From NCBI GenBank assembly GCA_942493335.1, contig OW818693.1, positions 2,666,001 to 2,730,000 of the forward strand: DNA of 64,000 bases, in the 5' to 3' direction. Origin of the DNA: JAEWSN01 sp942493335. Lineage in GTDB: Bacteria > Bacillota > Clostridia > DSM-8532. This document shows, one piece after another, positions 25,162 to 34,342 of the stretch. Under the pieces are notes generated by a model that worked only from the letters and a program-made list of their open reading frames with translations, did no database searches and was not told where the DNA came from. The position numbers were made by a program, and so were the translations under genes. Positions within the stretch are counted from its first letter, which is position 1, and every line of letters starts with the position of its first letter.

Positions 25162-27198
25162 ATGCAACAAGAAGCTACGCTCTATCATCCATCGAACGAT
25201 TCCAGCTGGGAACATCCTTATGTCGACATGGAGGCGCATCGCGCAAATCCTTTTCCGCATGTGTATCTTCATGGCGGCTTCGAAGGAACCCCAGTCCGTT
25301 TTTCCTTTTACTGTCCGGTGAAAGAGTCATTCAGCGGTCGTTTTTTCCATCTGGTAACCCCCGTGCAGGGGCATGAGGATCAGTCCCAGAGCTTGTCGGG
25401 CGAAGAGGATCACATCGGCTTTTCATTGCATCACGGCGCTTGTTTCGTGGAATCCAACATGGGCGGTGACAACCCGGATCCAACCCTTTTGTACCGTTCC
25501 AGCGCAGCCGTCGCCGAGTACCTGCGCATCGTCGCAAAGCGTTTGTATTCCTGCGATCGCATTTTCGGCTACCTGTTCGGCGGCAGCGGCGGCGGATTCA
25601 AAACAATGGCTTGCATCGAGCGGACGGAAGGAATCTGGGACGGATCCGTTCCGTTTGTCATCGGCTCCCCGATGGCCATCCCAAACATGTTCACAGTGCG
25701 CGTTCACGCCATGCGCCTCCTGCGGCACCGTTTTCAGCAGATCATCGAAGCGATGGAGCCCGGAGGCAGCGGCGATCCGTATGCAGGACTGACTGGAGAG
25801 GAAGCCGATGCCCTCAGGGAAGCGACCAGGATGGGATTCCCGCCCCGCGTCTGGTTCTCACAGGACGAAATCGGTGCAGGCGCGCTTCCCGTTCTCCTCT
25901 ACGCCATTGACCAGATGGATCAGGCGTATTACACCGATTTCTGGACGAAGCCCGGTTACCTGGGCAGTGATCCGACCGGCAGCGCAGTCCGGGACCGACT
26001 CTTCTTCGAAACAACCGTCCAATCCGTCACCCTGCCGGAGGAAGCCTGCCGCTCTTCGGATTTCGGTGTGGATTCGGCCTGGCAGACGATGGCTTTCCGC
26101 TATGGAACCCAGCCAATGATCGGCCTGACGGACATTCCGGACGACATACCCTATCGGGAGGGCATCAAGATCGTGATTACCAGCGGCACGGCAACCGGCC
26201 TGCAACTCCCGCTTGGCCGCCTCGCCGACCATCAGGCAGTTGTCGGCGAAGCCTTCGGTCAGGGGAACATTGCCGCCGCCATGCAGGACATACGGCCCGG
26301 TGACGGCATCCGGCTCGATAACAGCGATTATCTGGCCATCCAGACCTATCACCGGCATCAGGTTCCGACACCAGACTTCTGCGGCTGGGACCAGTTCCGC
26401 GATCAGGACGGCCAGCCGTTGTATCCGCAGCGTCCCGTTCTGATCGGACCCATCACGGCGCACGTCGGATCCGGCAGTATCCAAAGCGGTCGAATCCACG
26501 GGAAGATGATCGTCTGTGCTTCACTGTTGGATGAAAGCGCCTTGCCCTGGCAGGCGGACTGGTATCGGAACAAGGTCCGTGAAGTACTCGGACCGGAGGC
26601 GGACAGGCAGTTCCGGTTGTGGTACCAGGACAACGCCATGCATGGGAGCCTCAGGGAGTACAGCCCAGCAATCCAGGCGCACACGGTCAGCTATGTCGGA
26701 GCTCTGCACCGTGCGCTGCTTTGCGTGAGCAACTGGGCGGAGCGGGGAATCGAACCGCCGGCAAGCACGACATATCGCATCGAGGATGCCCAGGTGGTTG
26801 TGCCCGCTTCGGCGGCGGATCGCAAGGGAATCCAGCCCACCGTTTCGCTGCGGGCCAACGGACAGGCATCGGTTCGCGTGCTGAAGGGTGAAACAATTCG
26901 TTTCGATGGTTGCATGGAAATTCCCGAAGGCGCCGGACATATCGAAAGCGTGACCCTTGCCATGGAAGGGCGGACACCGGACGGGTACGATATCCAGCCC
27001 ATCCTGAAAGAGTGTCCCGAAAGCCGGACCCTTCCTGAAGACGGCGCTCCCAACATCCACGAAGTTCACCACGAGCACTGCTGCATCCAGCCCGGAACAT
27101 ACTTTGCAGCCTTGCGCGTCACCGTCAACCATATGCAGGGCAATCCCTATACAGGCCTCAGCAATCTGGCGCGCGTTCGGATTCAAGTCGACGCATAA
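25162..27198 (+). CDS. Large alpha/beta-hydrolase-fold protein (tannase/esterase-like)
   Basis: 678 residues from the ATG at 25162 (GAGGTG upstream). A nucleophile elbow is visible at GYLFGGSGGGFKTM (Ser142), preceded by the long Ser/Gly-rich lead-in typical of tannase/feruloyl-esterase-like enzymes, and followed by VPFVIGSPMAIPNMFTVRVH. Candidate acid and His residues further on cannot be fixed by eye. Residues ~560-675 look like a beta-sandwich (TVSLRANGQASVRVLKGETI). There is no signal peptide. An AraC regulator is divergent and a sugar-type symporter follows 40 bp downstream, so it probably acts on an imported plant-type ester or glycoside. I have not matched it to a named family. Confidence 0.7.
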   Translation: MQQEATLYHPSNDSSWEHPYVDMEAHRANPFPHVYLHGGFEGTPVRFSFYCPVKESFSGRFFHLVTPVQGHEDQSQSLSGEEDHIGFSLHHGACFVESNMGGDNPDPTLLYRSSAAVAEYLRIVAKRLYSCDRIFGYLFGGSGGGFKTMACIERTEGIWDGSVPFVIGSPMAIPNMFTVRVHAMRLLRHRFQQIIEAMEPGGSGDPYAGLTGEEADALREATRMGFPPRVWFSQDEIGAGALPVLLYAIDQMDQAYYTDFWTKPGYLGSDPTGSAVRDRLFFETTVQSVTLPEEACRSSDFGVDSAWQTMAFRYGTQPMIGLTDIPDDIPYREGIKIVITSGTATGLQLPLGRLADHQAVVGEAFGQGNIAAAMQDIRPGDGIRLDNSDYLAIQTYHRHQVPTPDFCGWDQFRDQDGQPLYPQRPVLIGPITAHVGSGSIQSGRIHGKMIVCASLLDESALPWQADWYRNKVREVLGPEADRQFRLWYQDNAMHGSLREYSPAIQAHTVSYVGALHRALLCVSNWAERGIEPPASTTYRIEDAQVVVPASAADRKGIQPTVSLRANGQASVRVLKGETIRFDGCMEIPEGAGHIESVTLAMEGRTPDGYDIQPILKECPESRTLPEDGAPNIHEVHHEHCCIQPGTYFAALRVTVNHMQGNPYTGLSNLARVRIQVDA

Positions 27199-27238
27199 CT
27201 TCCGACACACAATACATGGAAGGAACAGGAGAAAGAAC

Positions 27239-28744
27239 ATGCAGACGAAAGCAGCCCGCGCCCCCCGCAAACCCGGCTGGGTGGTTCCAGGCAGGGAAAA
27301 GATCGGCTATTTCCTTGGAAATGGCGCCAACTTCACCGTCCACTCCTTCGTTTCCACCTTTCTGTCGGTTTACCTGCTGATGATCGGGGTGAGTGCGACA
27401 ACCTCCGCCACGGTTCTTCTGATCCTCAAGGCCTGGGATGCAGTCAACGACGTCCTGTTCGGATACCTGATCGACAAGGTGCGTTTCAAACCGCAAAACC
27501 ACCGCTTCCTTGCATGGCTTTTCAGCGGACGCTTTCTGCCGTGGTACCGAATCGCGGCCTTCCTGCTGCCGGTTTCCGCCATCACCCTGTTCACCATCAA
27601 CACACAGGCGCCGATCTGGATGCGCATCCTTCAGTACGTCATCGGCTATCTGCTGTACGACATCGCCTTCACCCTCGCCTCTGCGCCGTACGGTTGCATG
27701 CTGACCTCCCTGACGTCGAACGTCGAGGAACGGACTTTCCTGCAATCCTATTCCGTCCTGGGTCAGGGTGCCGGTGCCCTGCCGGTCTCCTTTGTCGGCA
27801 CGGCCCTCATTGCCGGCAGTTTCGGTTATAGCGGCGCCGCCATCCTGTTTGCCGTGTTTGGCTTCCTTCTGGCCTTGCCGACAATGCTGACCGTCAAGGA
27901 ACGCAATGTCACCGAACCGGCGCTGGCCTCCGAATCCGCCTATACGCTCAAGGAGATGGGACAGTTCCTGAAGAAGTCACCTGAATTTCTGTTCTTCGAG
28001 CTTGGCCAACTTGTCTGGGGTATGTTCTTTACGTCCGGCTTCATGCTGTTCCTGGCCTACTATATTTTCGGCGATGCAAACATCAGCCTTATTTACATGG
28101 CAATGGGAGTCATCCCCACGGTCGCACTGATCCCTTTCTTCCCGATCCTGTTCCGCCATGTCGACAAAATGGTCTGCATCCGCATTGCCTGCGCCCTGTA
28201 CGCCCTCTTCAGCCTGGTGATTTACTTCATCGGACCCGAGGGAGCGAAAGCATCCCTGGGCCTGCATTATGCTTTGTATGCAGTTTGCGGCAGCACCTAC
28301 GCCTTCACGATGATCGGCTCGGCCATGGTGCTTCCCGATGTCGCGGAGGTCGCCAAGTACCGTACGAATACGGACCGCATCGGCATCATCTTTTCCATCC
28401 ACGCATTTGTCGGCAAACTCGTCGGCTCCCTGGTCACCTCGGTTTCCCTGCTGATCCTCGGCGCTTACGGTTATGTCAGCGTGACGGCCGGATCGTTCGC
28501 CGAGCTGGCCGCTTTGAACGCACAGGGGATCGGACTGCAGACACCCCATGCCCTGCAGGGTCTCTGGAACGTGACCTTCCTCTTCCCCGCTTTCGGCTTC
28601 CTGCTGGCCGCCTTCTTCTACTCGCTTGTACGCATCAACCGCAAGGAGGTCGGTATCATGATCCGTGCGAATCTGGGAGAGATTTCGCGGGAAGAGGCGG
28701 TGGCACAATTACAGCAGGGCACGGTCGAAGTTCGACAGAGTTGA
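27239..28744 (+). CDS. GPH-type (glycoside-pentoside-hexuronide) cation symporter
   Basis: 501 residues, twelve membrane helices of the major facilitator type. The MelB/GPH layout is clear: KIGYFLGNGANFTVHSFVST, then LKAWDAVNDVLFGYLIDKVR with the conserved Asp-Arg region after helix 2, TLASAPYGCMLTSLTSNVEE, and GSAMVLPDVAEVAKYRTNTD. It couples uptake of a glycoside to Na+ or H+. A GGAACAGGAG site precedes the ATG at 27239. It forms an operon with the esterase-like gene 40 bp upstream, which suggests that the transported compound is that enzyme's substrate. Confidence 0.92.
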   Translation: MQTKAARAPRKPGWVVPGREKIGYFLGNGANFTVHSFVSTFLSVYLLMIGVSATTSATVLLILKAWDAVNDVLFGYLIDKVRFKPQNHRFLAWLFSGRFLPWYRIAAFLLPVSAITLFTINTQAPIWMRILQYVIGYLLYDIAFTLASAPYGCMLTSLTSNVEERTFLQSYSVLGQGAGALPVSFVGTALIAGSFGYSGAAILFAVFGFLLALPTMLTVKERNVTEPALASESAYTLKEMGQFLKKSPEFLFFELGQLVWGMFFTSGFMLFLAYYIFGDANISLIYMAMGVIPTVALIPFFPILFRHVDKMVCIRIACALYALFSLVIYFIGPEGAKASLGLHYALYAVCGSTYAFTMIGSAMVLPDVAEVAKYRTNTDRIGIIFSIHAFVGKLVGSLVTSVSLLILGAYGYVSVTAGSFAELAALNAQGIGLQTPHALQGLWNVTFLFPAFGFLLAAFFYSLVRINRKEVGIMIRANLGEISREEAVAQLQQGTVEVRQS

Positions 28745-28755
28745 CTGCCAGATCA

Positions 28756-29307
28756 TCAGGGATCCACTACAGCAAAGCCGTATCCGCACAGTGCGCTGGT
28801 CCGCGAAGGCATGGAGGCAGGTTCCGTCACATAAAAACTCGGATTCCTGCCTTCGCCCGTCGCGGTGCACTCGCTGTGCGGAACATCGTGCAGCATGGTG
28901 AAGAAACTGCACCGCGGATCGTTGAAGGTGCACCGGATCAACAGGAAGTCTTCCGGCGTCAGACCCGCGCCGGCGGCTTTCCGATCCAACTCCTCGTGAC
29001 CCATCAATGCCACAAGCAGATAAAGCGGCTTCGTGTCAGGTTCTCCGAGCAGAAGAAACTCCTCATTGTCGCAGTGCGAGCCAATGGACTGGATCTGGGA
29101 TTGATTCTTTGTGACAGCCAGCAGTTGATGGGGGCCGTGATTCGGATTGGAGACATAGAGTTTGATGTCTTTGCCCGTCTCCGGTTCCAGATTCTTCATT
29201 TCATGCAGTCCTGGACCGAGCAGAAGGATGAGACCCTTGTCCTCCAGCATTTTCATCAGCGGTTCATCCATTGGGACCGGATGGAGTTCCAACAGCTTGT
29301 TCGTCAT
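28756..29307 (-). CDS. Hypothetical cytoplasmic protein
   Basis: 183 residues, no signal or membrane segment. The pattern is mixed alpha/beta with a cupin-like middle (HCDNEEFLLLGEPDTKPLYL, then LVALMGHEELD) and an aromatic end (GYGFAVVDP). The layout suggests a small-molecule-binding beta-barrel, but I recognise no named family. AAGGAGG precedes the ATG at 29307. It lies 27 bp downstream of the truncated DUF421 gene on the same strand and is convergent with the symporter gene. Confidence 0.75.
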   Translation of the reverse strand: MTNKLLELHPVPMDEPLMKMLEDKGLILLLGPGLHEMKNLEPETGKDIKLYVSNPNHGPHQLLAVTKNQSQIQSIGSHCDNEEFLLLGEPDTKPLYLLVALMGHEELDRKAAGAGLTPEDFLLIRCTFNDPRCSFFTMLHDVPHSECTATGEGRNPSFYVTEPASMPSRTSALCGYGFAVVDP

Positions 29308-29334
29308 GGTGCCTCCTTGTTTCCTTCGTGTCTG

Positions 29335-29682
29335 CTATCCTATTATTGTCTTTTCATTTGATGGATGATGCAATTGCCAACCGATCAGGATGGACGGCTC
29401 TCCCTGGATCATTCTGCCGATTTTCGGAAACCTGAACAACACGAACTTGAACAGGGAGTTCGCTGCAAAAAGCGACCCGGCCGCCACCAAGCCGCCAGCC
29501 AGGGAGCTGTCCGTCCCCACCATCGCATTCTGTACCGAGTTGCTGATGAGGAGGATAAACACAAGGTCAACAACGGAAAGCTGACCGAGTTCTTTCTTTC
29601 CGAACAAACGGATGGCCACGATGATGAAAAGATAAACCGCCAGAGAACTGACGATAATTTGCAGATAACTGCTCCAATGCAT
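29335..29682 (-). pseudogene. DUF421 (YetF/YcaP-like) membrane protein, truncated
   Basis: 115 residues, against 150-230 for intact relatives. The three N-terminal membrane helices and the family signature are present: AIRLFGKKELGQLSVVDLVF, ISNSVQNAMVGTDSSLAGGL and FPKIGRMIQGEPSILI. Where the C-terminal soluble domain should continue ('LI.nG.l....l...'), the frame reads GWQLHHPSNEKTIIG and stops. A 3' deletion or frameshift is the simple explanation; a naturally short form is possible. The start has GGGTGG about 9 nt upstream. Confidence 0.75.
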
Positions 29683-29810
29683 CGTTCATACCACCCTTTC
29701 ACCCGCTCTGACCGAGTTGAATCCGGCTTCCCCCGGGAAGACACCGTTAACGAACAGGACCGGCCGAGCTGCGCACATGCTTGCGAGTGGGCAACATGCC
29801 CATTCTATCG

Positions 29811-29940
29811 TTTGACCCGGTCCGAATCAATGACCGATGCTCCACCTGTCACGCTGATGAACGGAAATGCCGGATCGTAATTCCCTACGATCCGGCATTT
29901 CCATTCATCTGTGATCCTGTCATTGGGACCCTTTGGCAAA
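29811..29940. repeat. 130-bp interrupted palindrome with a 17-bp perfect core
   Basis: The core arms GGAAATGCCGGATCGTA (29863-29879) and their complement (29886-29902) are perfect with a 6-nt loop. The symmetry continues outward imperfectly: GATGAA/TTCATC, then TCATTG, GGACC and CAAA in both flanks out to about 29811 and 29940. No T-tract follows, so a simple terminator for the minus-strand dehydrogenase gene is not fully convincing. It could be a small non-autonomous mobile repeat. Confidence 0.8.
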
Positions 29941-30003
29941 TTCTGAAACGTTGTTTCGCACCCATGAAAAGGGCGATCCCCTCCTTGGATCCAGTCCCGA
30001 AGG

Positions 30004-31176
30004 TCAGCGGAACGACTTGTGCAAAACTTCCAGACACCCCACGTGGTCCATCTCGCAGGGATTTGCCGCAAACAAGCCGCCCATCGTTTCACGGGCATTG
30101 CGGGCGATCCGGTCCAGTTCGTCTTCCCGAATGCCGTAATCACTCATTTTGAGTTCATCCACGCCGCAATCGGCCTGCAGTTTCGCCAAAGCGACAAGGA
30201 AGTCCTCCGGCTTGTCGGCGTCTTTCATACCGAGCGCCTGCGCCATACGGACAAAACGTTCATCACAGGCATGCCGCTCAATGAAGAATCCATGGAAGGC
30301 ATTTGATATCATGATCAAACCCGCGCCATGAGGCAAATCCGGATGATAGGCGGACATGGCGTGCTCCAGCGAATGCTCCGCGGTCGTGACACTGACAGTC
30401 ATCACCACACCGGAAAGGGTGTTGGCAAAGGCCATTTTCTCGCGTGCCTCCCGATCGCTCCCATCGCGAACCGCCCGCGCGAGGTAGCGACCGACATTTT
30501 CAATCGCCGTCAGTGCGTACATGTCACTCATTTCGCTGGCAAACGTGGAGATGTAGCTTTCCGTGGCATGAAAAAGCGCATCGAACCCCTGATAAGCCGT
30601 GAAATTCGGCGGAACCGTCGCCATCAGTTCCGGATCGATGATCGAGATCACTGGGAAAAGGGTGTCATACCCGCCTACGCCGATTTTCTCATTCGTCTCC
30701 CCGTTGGTCACGACACCCCATTGATCCGCTTCACTGCCCGTACCGGCTGTCGTCGTGATGCAGACGAGTGGCAGCGGATCCCTCGCAAGGGTCAGCCCCT
30801 TTCCTGTACCCCCATGGACGTAATCCCAAAGGTCCCCCTCGTTGGTCGCCATCATCGCAATGGCTTTTGCCGCATCCATCACGCTGCCGCCTCCGAGCGC
30901 AAGGAGAAAATCACAGCCGTTTTCTCTGGCGCAAGCCGCACCCGCCATGACGGCGGTTTTTGTCGGGTTCGCCCCGATTCCGTCATACAAGGCGGACTCG
31001 ACCCCGGCAAGGCGCAGCTGCGCCTCTGTCCGGGCCAGCGCACCGTTTCCCCGAACGGATTTACCGTCTGAAATGATGAGGAGGGCCTTCCGGCCGGGCA
31101 GCTTCTGACTGTGCAGTTCGCTCAGGCGACCCTGCCCAAAAATGAATCGGGTTGGGACATACATATTGAAACTCAT
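30004..31176 (-). CDS. Iron-containing alcohol dehydrogenase
   Basis: 390 residues. The NAD(P) site is ALGGGSVMDAAKAIA (93-107), followed by TTTAGTGSEADQWGVV. Metal ligands are visible as Asp199 and His203 in GFDALFHATESYIS, one of the histidines in TTAEHSLEHAMSA (268/272), and His283 in DLPHGAGL. The family reduces aldehydes or oxidises primary and secondary alcohols, including lactaldehyde and butanal. Lactaldehyde reduction would suit the nearby rhamnose and fucose enzymes, but that is inference. AAGGAGGATCCAC precedes the ATG at 31176. Confidence 0.93.
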   Translation of the reverse strand: MSFNMYVPTRFIFGQGRLSELHSQKLPGRKALLIISDGKSVRGNGALARTEAQLRLAGVESALYDGIGANPTKTAVMAGAACARENGCDFLLALGGGSVMDAAKAIAMMATNEGDLWDYVHGGTGKGLTLARDPLPLVCITTTAGTGSEADQWGVVTNGETNEKIGVGGYDTLFPVISIIDPELMATVPPNFTAYQGFDALFHATESYISTFASEMSDMYALTAIENVGRYLARAVRDGSDREAREKMAFANTLSGVVMTVSVTTAEHSLEHAMSAYHPDLPHGAGLIMISNAFHGFFIERHACDERFVRMAQALGMKDADKPEDFLVALAKLQADCGVDELKMSDYGIREDELDRIARNARETMGGLFAANPCEMDHVGCLEVLHKSFR

Positions 31177-31222
31177 GTGGATCCTCCTTCATATCTGCGC
31201 GTTCATCGGGTTCATATCCGAA

Positions 31223-32338
31223 TTAGAATCTATTCATTGCATCCGCCATTTCCTTCATCATGTCCGGAATGGCGATTTGCTGCGGACAGTGGGGTAAACA
31301 TGCGCCGCAGCCGATGCACGCACCTGGTCGCTTTTCTTCCGGCAATCCATTGAGCCGGAAGAGCCGCCAGGCACCACCCAACTTGTATTCGTTGTACATT
31401 TGCAGGAGCATCGGGATTTCCAGCCCTTGCGGACATTCACCGCAGCAATACCTGCAAGCGGTACAGGCAACGGCAACAGATTCATGCAGCATGGCACAAG
31501 CCTTTTCCAAAAGATCCGTTTCCGTGGCAGACAGAATTTCTCCTTTGGACAGGGTCGCCAGATTGTCCCGGGTTTGTTCCATGTCCGACATCCCGCTCAG
31601 AATGACCGCGACATTCGGAAGTCCCATGACAAAGCGGAGAGCCCAGGAAGCGATGGATTTGTCCGGCGCAGCCGCCCTCAACAAGGCATTCCCTTCCTGC
31701 GTCAGGGAGGAGAGCAATCCGCCATGAACCGGTTCCATGACAAACACCGGAATATTCCGCTCTGTCGCAAGCTCATACTGACGTCGTGCCGTACCGTGCC
31801 ACCAATCGTAATAATTGATCTGAAGCTGGACAAAATCCCATTTTCTTTTGTTGAGAACCGTTTCAAGCACCTCCGGCTGTCCATGAAACGAGAAGCCTAA
31901 CTGCCCGATGCGCCCTGTCTGCTTTTGTTCCTGAAAATACTCGATGGCCCCGTTTGTCAAATAGCCTTCGACTGTGTCGTCCGAGATCCCGTGAAGCATG
32001 TAGAAATCGATCCTGTCCATCTTAAGCCGCTCCAGCTGGGTGGTAAACTGTCGTCTGTAATCCGGTTCGGCCCAGATATTGTATTTGTCGGCAACATAAA
32101 AACTGTTTCTTGGATAATCCGCGAGCGCTTTCCCGAGAAAAACCTCAGAAGTTCCTTCATGATAGATATAAGCCGTATCAAAATAATTGACTCCTTGCTC
32201 ATAGCACGCGTGCACAATCTCCGTTGCCCGTGTGAAGTCAATGGCTGCATCGGGCTGGTCGCCGATTCTCGGCAATCGCATATTCCCGTACCCAAGCCGC
32301 GACAAGGTGGCAGCCTCGTTAAATTGCCGAAACAGCAT
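31223..32338 (-). CDS. Aldo/keto reductase with C-terminal 4Fe-4S domain
   Basis: 371 residues. The catalytic tetrad regions are present: YFDTAYIYHEG (Asp, Tyr), VADKYNIW (Lys), YMLHGI (His). The C-terminus holds two clusters, CTACRYCCGECPQG and CIGCGACLPHCPQQ, as in the ferredoxin-type branch of this superfamily common in anaerobes. The substrate is unknown. The ATG at 32338 is chosen because GGAAGGGG lies at a suitable distance; further in-frame ATGs to 32416 fall inside a 12-bp tandem repeat and would add a periodic M-D-x-Q tail. It follows the MFS gene by about 150 bp. Confidence 0.9.
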   Translation of the reverse strand: MLFRQFNEAATLSRLGYGNMRLPRIGDQPDAAIDFTRATEIVHACYEQGVNYFDTAYIYHEGTSEVFLGKALADYPRNSFYVADKYNIWAEPDYRRQFTTQLERLKMDRIDFYMLHGISDDTVEGYLTNGAIEYFQEQKQTGRIGQLGFSFHGQPEVLETVLNKRKWDFVQLQINYYDWWHGTARRQYELATERNIPVFVMEPVHGGLLSSLTQEGNALLRAAAPDKSIASWALRFVMGLPNVAVILSGMSDMEQTRDNLATLSKGEILSATETDLLEKACAMLHESVAVACTACRYCCGECPQGLEIPMLLQMYNEYKLGGAWRLFRLNGLPEEKRPGACIGCGACLPHCPQQIAIPDMMKEMADAMNRF

Positions 32339-32353
32339 ATTCATATCCCCTTC

Positions 32354-32473
32354 CATCTGGTTGTCCATCTGCAGGTCTATCTGTTTATCCATACGGTTGT
32401 CCATCTGTATGCCCATCTATTTGTCTCTCTATTTGTCTCTCTGTTTGTCTGTCTGTTTGTCTCTCTGTTTGTC
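32354..32473. repeat. 12-bp tandem repeat, ten units, upstream of the aldo/keto reductase start
   Basis: Ten consecutive 12-mers of the type CATCTGTTTGTC (plus strand) run from 32354 to 32473, most alike at the right end and progressively diverged toward the reductase start. On the minus strand the units near the gene carry in-frame ATG codons. Confidence 0.93.
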
Positions 32474-32491
32474 TGTCAACTCATTCATCTG

Positions 32492-33673
32492 TCAGTCCAA
32501 CTCTGTGTTCATAGCGTCACTAATCTTTTGGCTTTTCCCCGCTCGATTTGCCGTGGCAGGTAAAAGCAACCCTGCGCCCACCGCCAGAAAAACCAACCCG
32601 CCGAATCCGACCGAACGGATGCCGAACGCGGAGATGAACAATCCACAGAAGGCAGTTGCCATCGCAGTTCCAAGATTCGTGGCAAACAGGAACAGCCCGT
32701 TGGCAAAAACCGGAGCGTCAGGGGCTGCACTGGCGATCAGATACTGGTTGACGACTCCGCAAATCCCGCCAAGCAAACCCCAGCCCACAATCAGGGGAGC
32801 CATCACGGTGAAAGCCCCGCCTACAGCAAACATCGACAGGTAGACGAGTGCAAGCAGCAATACGAATCCACGAAGAAGGCGTCCCGGCGACTTGACGAGT
32901 TTATGTCCTGCAATGAGATTGCCGCCGATGTTCGCGATTCCGTATAACAACAGAACCAAGCTTGTCACATTTGTCCCTGCACCGGCCACACGTCCGAGAA
33001 ATTCGCCCAGAAAGCCATAAACACCAAAAATCGCACCGTTCAGCATGACGACAGCAACGATGGAAAACCAGACCTTCGGCCGCTTCAGGATTCCGAGTTG
33101 ACGACCATAAGCCATCCGATGAATGACGGGCATGGACGGAAACAGAAGCGTCAGAAAAAACGGGACAGCGTTCATCAGGGCAAAGAAGAGGAACCCGGCG
33201 CGTACAGAAATCGTGCCGGCCAGGAATCCAGCCAGGGGGACGGCGACAACGGCGGACAAGGAAACCCCCACCATGACTTTTGCGACCGCCTTTGGCGCAA
33301 ATGCTTGCTCAACAGATTCGGCAGCCAGGGCCAAAGCCAGAGAGATGTATACGGGATGGAAAAAGGCCGGCAGGACAATGGCGACCAGCAGCAACGGAAA
33401 CGAGGGCGCAAAGGCGGCCGAAAGCATGCCTGCCGTAAAAACACCCAAAACGGTCAGCATCAGGTTCTTTCGGCTGAACCGGGAGGCGAGCAGCGGCAGA
33501 ATGGGCCCGGAAACAGCTACCGCCAGCGAAAACAGGCTTATCGCAAGGCCTGCGGTCGCCACATCGATGCCATACTCTCGTGCCAGCATGGGAAGGAGGC
33601 CTATCATCCCCAACTGGGTGCCGACGATACTGAAGACGCCAAGGCTTAAAACCTTTGTTTGGAATGGATTCAT
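32492..33673 (-). CDS. MFS transporter, drug/sugar exporter type
   Basis: 393 residues, twelve membrane helices. It resembles the AraJ/YdhP-like DHA1 subgroup: the opening FSIVGTQLGMIGLLPMLARE, then GPILPLLASRFSRKNLMLTV and FHPVYISLALALAAES in the N-half, and LLLYGIANIGGNLIAGHKLV in the C-half. It is predicted to export small molecules by proton antiport; the substrate is unknown. The ATG at 33673 gives the normal N-terminus. The gene's 3' end is followed directly by the tandem repeat that precedes the aldo/keto reductase. Confidence 0.9.
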   Translation of the reverse strand: MNPFQTKVLSLGVFSIVGTQLGMIGLLPMLAREYGIDVATAGLAISLFSLAVAVSGPILPLLASRFSRKNLMLTVLGVFTAGMLSAAFAPSFPLLLVAIVLPAFFHPVYISLALALAAESVEQAFAPKAVAKVMVGVSLSAVVAVPLAGFLAGTISVRAGFLFFALMNAVPFFLTLLFPSMPVIHRMAYGRQLGILKRPKVWFSIVAVVMLNGAIFGVYGFLGEFLGRVAGAGTNVTSLVLLLYGIANIGGNLIAGHKLVKSPGRLLRGFVLLLALVYLSMFAVGGAFTVMAPLIVGWGLLGGICGVVNQYLIASAAPDAPVFANGLFLFATNLGTAMATAFCGLFISAFGIRSVGFGGLVFLAVGAGLLLPATANRAGKSQKISDAMNTELD

Positions 33674-33724
33674 GGATTCAACGCCTCTACCTTTCATCCA
33701 GTGTGAAGAAGCAAGGCCACCGCC

Positions 33725-34342
33725 CTAGCGGATGAAATTCGTCCGCTGCCATTCTTCCTTTTCCGGAAGGCCGTACTTGGCCTTCCCATCCGCGATGCAG
33801 ATCATGAGGAAAGCCATGTTGCGCCCGAGCGACCGCATCGTCTGCAACCCTTCGAGATCCTCGCGGACTTCGTCGGGTGTATTCCCATGGACGGCATTCC
33901 AGTATTGGCTGGAGACCACCGGCATGCCGGAGATCGTGAAATACTTGTTGAGTTGATCGAAGGTTGCTGTGGTCCCGCTGCGGCGTGCGGATACGACGGC
34001 GGCACCGACCTTCATGCGCTTGTCAAACGGCACACTGTAAAACAGGCGATCCACAAATGAGACCAGCGTCCCTGCGGCATTGGCGAAATAGACAGGGGAC
34101 CCGATGACGATTCCGTCACAGGCTTCGAATTTCGGCGCCACTTCGTTGACCAGATCATCAAACACGCATTTTCCGCTTGTCTTGCACTTGCGGCAGCCGA
34201 TGCAGCCACGAAGCGGCAAGTGTCCCACATGGATGATTTCCGTCGAGATTCCGCTCTCCCGCAATGCACCTGACACTTCGTCCAAAGCGGTGAATGTGCA
34301 GCCTTTTGCATTGGGGCTCCCGTTGATCAATAGAACATTCAT
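33725..34342 (-). CDS. NAD(P)H-dependent FMN reductase / flavodoxin-like protein
   Basis: 205 residues. The FMN phosphate loop is LLINGSPNAKGCTFTAL, a cysteine-rich GCIGCRKCKTSGKC follows, and the flavin-binding GSPVYFANAAGTLVSFVDRL is at about 80-99. This is the multimeric flavodoxin (IsfA-like) type, used for electron transfer or reduction of quinones and xenobiotics. The cysteine cluster may bind Fe-S or zinc. GGAGGCAATCATC precedes the ATG at 34342. It lies 51 bp upstream of the MFS exporter on the same strand, perhaps together forming a detoxification pair. Confidence 0.9.
   Translation of the reverse strand: MNVLLINGSPNAKGCTFTALDEVSGALRESGISTEIIHVGHLPLRGCIGCRKCKTSGKCVFDDLVNEVAPKFEACDGIVIGSPVYFANAAGTLVSFVDRLFYSVPFDKRMKVGAAVVSARRSGTTATFDQLNKYFTISGMPVVSSQYWNAVHGNTPDEVREDLEGLQTMRSLGRNMAFLMICIADGKAKYGLPEKEEWQRTNFIR

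Noticed and set aside
29805..30143. 112-codon minus-strand frame across the palindrome
   Set aside because: It runs from the alcohol dehydrogenase 3' end through the palindromic repeat; the repeated text in both strands simply reflects the palindrome.
32354..32473. Possible CRISPR array at the 12-bp repeat
   Set aside because: Units are contiguous without spacers and too short; it is a simple tandem repeat. The 22- and 30-bp arrays were rejected as CRISPR for the same reason.
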